Shown piece by piece: positions 32,524 to 35,575 of a stretch of DNA of 35,575 nucleotides; positions within the stretch are counted from its first letter, which is position 1; every line of letters begins with the position of its first letter. Both the position numbers and the translations under genes were made by a program. The notes beneath the pieces are model-generated. The model had not been told where the DNA came from. It did no database searches and saw only the letters and a list, made by a program, of their open reading frames with translations. The DNA comes from Actinomycetota bacterium (GTDB taxonomy: Bacteria; Actinomycetota; Acidimicrobiia; Acidimicrobiales; Acidimicrobilacustridaceae). The DNA lies in the NCBI GenBank assembly GCA_009703275.1, contig WLGJ01000003.1, forward strand, positions 1 to 35,575, written 5' to 3'.

Positions 32524-35076
32524 ATGCGGGGTTTGGGTGCGGGTCGTAGAGGTTCTGGTCGTAGTGCCGTCAGGTTGGTTGGTGTTGTTGCGGTAGCGGC
32601 AGTGATGGTGGGGTTGACGTTTGTTCCCATTGCACCGGTGCAGGCGAACGATGAATTGGTTCCTACGAGCGGGTCTCCCACGGTGGCTCTCAGTATTGAC
32701 CTCGATGACGTGACCTGTGTTCCCAATGGGGTCGCAATTAACGGTCAATTCAACGCAGATCTAACGGCATTTACGTCATTCATGAGTCTTACCGATGTGC
32801 CTGACGGTTGGACTGTTCGCAGCTCTTGGGTTGTGTCATCAGGTACTCCTGCTGTCGAGACGTCTTTGGGCAGCGTCGACACTCCGGTGATACGTCCATT
32901 GCCAACCGAGGACCCGCCGCCAGCACCCTATGTAGATGATGTTTGGTTCGGTGATTTGGTAGATGCGGGTGCGACGTTCACTTACACGGTGACGCTGCAA
33001 TTATTCGATAGCGATTCTGCGTGGGTCCAAGCAACACAGGTCGCCATTTCGTGCAGCGGCAACAGCTCGGGAGTTAGCGTGTCGACCCCTCTTGTAGAGG
33101 TGGTGTCAGCCCCACAGCCGACGAAGGCTTCCCTCACACCCGACGACATCGTTTGGGGTGCGTGTGACAGCGAGGCGGCCATCGAAGGTGAGCAGTGTGC
33201 GACAGTGTCGGTGCCGCTCGATCATTTCGGATCACGGGGCACAGTCATTGACATCGCGGTGAACCGGTTCCCGGCCACGAGCGGTCAAAGTAACGGTGCT
33301 CTGCTGACGAACCCCGGTGGCCCAGGAGGTCCCGGCCTGTCGTTCGCTCGCGCTATGTCTCAGATTTACGCCGGCACTGCTCTTGCCGAGGACTACGACA
33401 TCATTGGTTTCGATCCCCGGGGCATCGGGGAAAGTTCCCCGGCGCCATACTGCCTCTCTCCAGCCGATGGTTCCGACAGCCTTGGCAATGTTCTGGATCC
33501 CGACTGGTCGAGTTATTTTGCTGCAGTCGTCCCAGCGATCGGGACATATCAGTCGATGTGTTCGGCAGCGACCGCGAGGTACCTCGGATTTTTGGGTACG
33601 AGGCAGGTAGCGGCAGATATGGACTGGATCCGGCGAGCAGAAGATATTGGTCGGGGTAGCGAAAAGAAGCTGGCATACTTCGGTGGTTCATACGGGACTC
33701 GCCTCGGTGAGGTCTACCTGCAGCATTTCGGGGACCACGCCGGCGCCTTCCTGCTCAGCGGGGCAGTGGATCCCTCATCTACCTACGTTGACTTCTTCAT
33801 CGAGCGCACCGGTCCGCCCGACACAGAATTCGATATTCAATTCGCCCCCGCCGCTCCTGACGGTATCGGTGAAAAGTTCTACGCGGTTGTTGCTGCTCTT
33901 ACTCCGCTTGCTCCCGTTGGGTTAGATCCCGCTGCCGGTGCTGTTGAAGGGGTGGTGGTTCCGGCCACTGTCGACGGCCAAGAGGCTGAAGTCACTCTTG
34001 CGAGCTTTACCGGGGAGGTTTCGGGTGCGCTTCGAAGTGAACCCTCGTGGCCCAAGACTGCCCGCTACATCTCCGATACCTACGACGTTGTCGTTAATGG
34101 TCTCAATGTTGCAATCGAAACCCCTCCCGACCCTCTCGTCGGCGAACCGATGCTGGATGGTCTGCCCAATGCCCCAGAGACAGCCAGCCCTAGCGAGATT
34201 CGTGCCTCCTTCAATTCAAGTCTTATAAATCATGTCGTGAATTGCCTTGATCTGCCTGGGGTTCCCTCCGGCGCGGCGGAGATGGTCCAGGAAGCCGAGG
34301 GTTCCGTACCCGGTGACCCAGTGAATTATCTGGGATGGGTTTATCCAGTTTACCTAGGTGACTGTGAGGGGCTGTTCCCCAGCGGCATCGATGTCACCGA
34401 TGACACAAAGCCCGTCAAGGTATGGCCGGCATTGCCACTGCCGGTAGGCACACCGGCGCCATTGATCATCGGAAGTTTTGGAGATACCGCCACTCCATAC
34501 GCGTGGAGTGTGGCAATGCACGAGTACTACGTCGCTAACAACATTGATGCCTCGTTGGTGTATTACGAGGGTGGAGAACACGTCGCTGGCGCAGGGTGGC
34601 CACCCCCAGTTTGTCTCACCAACATCATCATTGAGTTGTTTGCCGGCGGAGTTCTTCCCATCTCGGGGTCAGGGTGCAATTTCGTCTCACCGTTTTCACG
34701 TAAACCGCCCACCAATGTGGTGGCAGCCGCAGGGGACACCAAGGTCGCCATGTCGTGGACGAATCCGACCCAACGACTCGGTGGGAACGTTGACGGGTTC
34801 CTCATGCAAGTCCGCGAGGTCTCTGAGGGTCTTAGCGTCTCCAGCGAGAATGACGGTTGGGTGAATGTCGCACAAGGCTCGTGTGGTGATATTGATTTTG
34901 AGGACTACACCGAATGCGAGGTACTCGGCCTCACCAATGGTGTTTCCTACGAGTTCCGAATGTTGACATTGCCGGAATACGACATAGCTGAATTTTCTGA
35001 GGTGTCGGCCGCGGTAACGCCTGAGGCTTTCGTTCCGGTTGATCCCGTCCCGGTGGTGCCCATATTCACTGGCTGA
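32524..35076 (+). CDS. Secreted TAP-like alpha/beta-hydrolase peptidase with FN3 tail
   Basis: An 850-residue exported protein. Residues 1-41 are a signal peptide (SAVRLVGVVAVAAVMVGLTFVPIAPVQA), followed by an N-terminal beta domain of about 150 residues. The hydrolase core starts near residue 200: NPGGPGGPG is the oxyanion region, YFGGSYGTRLGEVY carries the nucleophile Ser, IIGSFGDTATPYAWS the Asp, and GGEHVAGAG the His. This is the pattern of tripeptidyl aminopeptidases. About 90 residues at the C-terminus look like a fibronectin type III domain (TNVVAAAGDTKVAMSW ... GVSYEFRMLTL). It probably trims peptides outside the cell. ATG 32524 follows GAGGAAAAGAG. Confidence 0.9.
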   Translation: MRGLGAGRRGSGRSAVRLVGVVAVAAVMVGLTFVPIAPVQANDELVPTSGSPTVALSIDLDDVTCVPNGVAINGQFNADLTAFTSFMSLTDVPDGWTVRSSWVVSSGTPAVETSLGSVDTPVIRPLPTEDPPPAPYVDDVWFGDLVDAGATFTYTVTLQLFDSDSAWVQATQVAISCSGNSSGVSVSTPLVEVVSAPQPTKASLTPDDIVWGACDSEAAIEGEQCATVSVPLDHFGSRGTVIDIAVNRFPATSGQSNGALLTNPGGPGGPGLSFARAMSQIYAGTALAEDYDIIGFDPRGIGESSPAPYCLSPADGSDSLGNVLDPDWSSYFAAVVPAIGTYQSMCSAATARYLGFLGTRQVAADMDWIRRAEDIGRGSEKKLAYFGGSYGTRLGEVYLQHFGDHAGAFLLSGAVDPSSTYVDFFIERTGPPDTEFDIQFAPAAPDGIGEKFYAVVAALTPLAPVGLDPAAGAVEGVVVPATVDGQEAEVTLASFTGEVSGALRSEPSWPKTARYISDTYDVVVNGLNVAIETPPDPLVGEPMLDGLPNAPETASPSEIRASFNSSLINHVVNCLDLPGVPSGAAEMVQEAEGSVPGDPVNYLGWVYPVYLGDCEGLFPSGIDVTDDTKPVKVWPALPLPVGTPAPLIIGSFGDTATPYAWSVAMHEYYVANNIDASLVYYEGGEHVAGAGWPPPVCLTNIIIELFAGGVLPISGSGCNFVSPFSRKPPTNVVAAAGDTKVAMSWTNPTQRLGGNVDGFLMQVREVSEGLSVSSENDGWVNVAQGSCGDIDFEDYTECEVLGLTNGVSYEFRMLTLPEYDIAEFSEVSAAVTPEAFVPVDPVPVVPIFTG

Positions 35077-35077
35077 A

Positions 35078-35446
35078 CTACTCGCCAGGGATGCACACCC
35101 AGCCGCGGCGCACGAGTTCGTCGGCCAGAACTTCGTCGGGCAACGCAGCAACAGCTTCGGCCTGACGATTGGCGGCGCGCTTTGCCGCCCGTTCGTTGGC
35201 ATCGGATGACGAAGCAATTGCGCGCTCGGCCTGTTCGACATTGAGTTCGCCTTCGCCAGCAGCAAGGCGAGCAATGAGCTCGTCGGCCTCAGTGCGGGTG
35301 AACTTTCCGCCGGCCTGACGTTGCGTGAGCCCATAGATATGGCGCGCTTCACGGAACGAGGAATAGCCCGCACCTTTAAACAACGCGAGAAGTTCCTCGA
35401 CCTGTTTCGACGATGCTGGTGGGCCTGATTGCTGTCCGAATGCCAT
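35078..35446 (-). CDS. Unknown small charged protein
   Basis: A 122-residue protein. Its Ala/Glu/Arg-rich middle (VEQAERAIASSSDANERAAKRAANRQAEA) is helical, and the N-terminus holds VEELLALFKGAGYSSFREAR. No family recognised. Start ATG 35446 is chosen over upstream frames because no ribosome site supports a longer form. A partial resemblance to the shared motif (CCTGCGTTTTCC on the minus strand near 35490) has shifted spacing. It converges with the peptidase gene, one base apart. Confidence 0.6.
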   Translation of the reverse strand: MAFGQQSGPPASSKQVEELLALFKGAGYSSFREARHIYGLTQRQAGGKFTRTEADELIARLAAGEGELNVEQAERAIASSSDANERAAKRAANRQAEAVAALPDEVLADELVRRGWVCIPGE

Positions 35447-35575
35447 GGTCTGAGCCTCGCACGCGCTACTGACACTGGGGGCGATGAGGGAAAACGCAGG
35501 TCGCCGCACTAGAGTGACTCTGTCGTTCCAGTTCCGGAGCGGCGCCGCTGAACCGCTTCAGGCCCCAGCACCCCG

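Noticed and set aside
35480-35510. Possible seventh copy of the shared motif before the small gene at 35446
   Set aside because: Only CTGCGTTTTCC resembles the second half, the first half is absent and the spacing is off by one.

Overview
The window looks like chromosomal DNA of a fairly high-GC actinobacterium. The pointers are a short protein with an actinobacterial WWQ-DGKWYPP (DUF2510-like) N-terminus and a DUF4190-like C-terminus, frequent GTG/TTG starts, several genes without a Shine-Dalgarno sequence, many SDR/luciferase/amidohydrolase-type enzymes, and sugar-coated surface-protein genes. An Acidimicrobiia-type host (Ilumatobacter/Microthrix relatives) is my guess from gene style only. 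No rRNA, tRNA, CRISPR array, transposase or phage gene was seen.

Region 1 (1-13.2 kb) is the most unusual part. It opens with a UvrD-like helicase cut by the window edge. A set of genes with an ADP-ribose / NAD / alarmone flavour follows: a dual-specificity-type phosphatase, a SpoT-like HD hydrolase, an HDAC-fold deacetylase, an ARPP-1-family protein, an ADP-ribosylglycohydrolase fused to a second phosphatase, two unknown proteins, a sigma-70-like factor and an NrtR-type Nudix regulator. Six of these genes carry the same bipartite upstream motif, GTGCACATTT-N9-TCGTGCGTTTC, with exactly constant spacing. Read as a promoter it is GCACA-N18-GTT, close to an ECF-sigma layout. The sigma-like gene and nrtR are divergent neighbours sharing a control region with an inverted repeat. 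My model (inference) is that NrtR senses an ADP-ribose-type ligand and controls the sigma-like factor, which then turns on the dispersed motif-bearing genes. Two toxin-antitoxin modules with their own operator-like repeats flank the ARPP-1 gene.

Region 2 (13.3-19.0 kb) holds two minus-strand genes: a 697-residue Tat-exported collagen-like protein made largely of GPT/GPx triplets, and a 1199-residue protein chaining four glycosyltransferase modules (GT2, GT2, GT10-like, GT25-like). GT25 is the family of animal collagen galactosyltransferases, so a dedicated system for glycosylating a collagen-like surface protein is plausible.

Region 3 (19.1-35.5 kb) is a metabolic stretch: a VOC protein and a PQ-loop membrane protein with overlapping 3' ends, a luciferase-like oxidoreductase, a SnoaL-like protein, a sterol-desaturase-like membrane enzyme coupled to a CoaA/uridine-kinase-like kinase, an amidohydrolase / SDR / alkylsulfatase row, a bicupin, two tandem paralogous alpha/beta-hydrolase lipoproteins followed by an SMP-30-type lactonase, a secreted TAP-like peptidase with an FN3 tail, and a small unknown protein. 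No gene-free stretch exceeds about 200 bases except possibly beyond the window edges.
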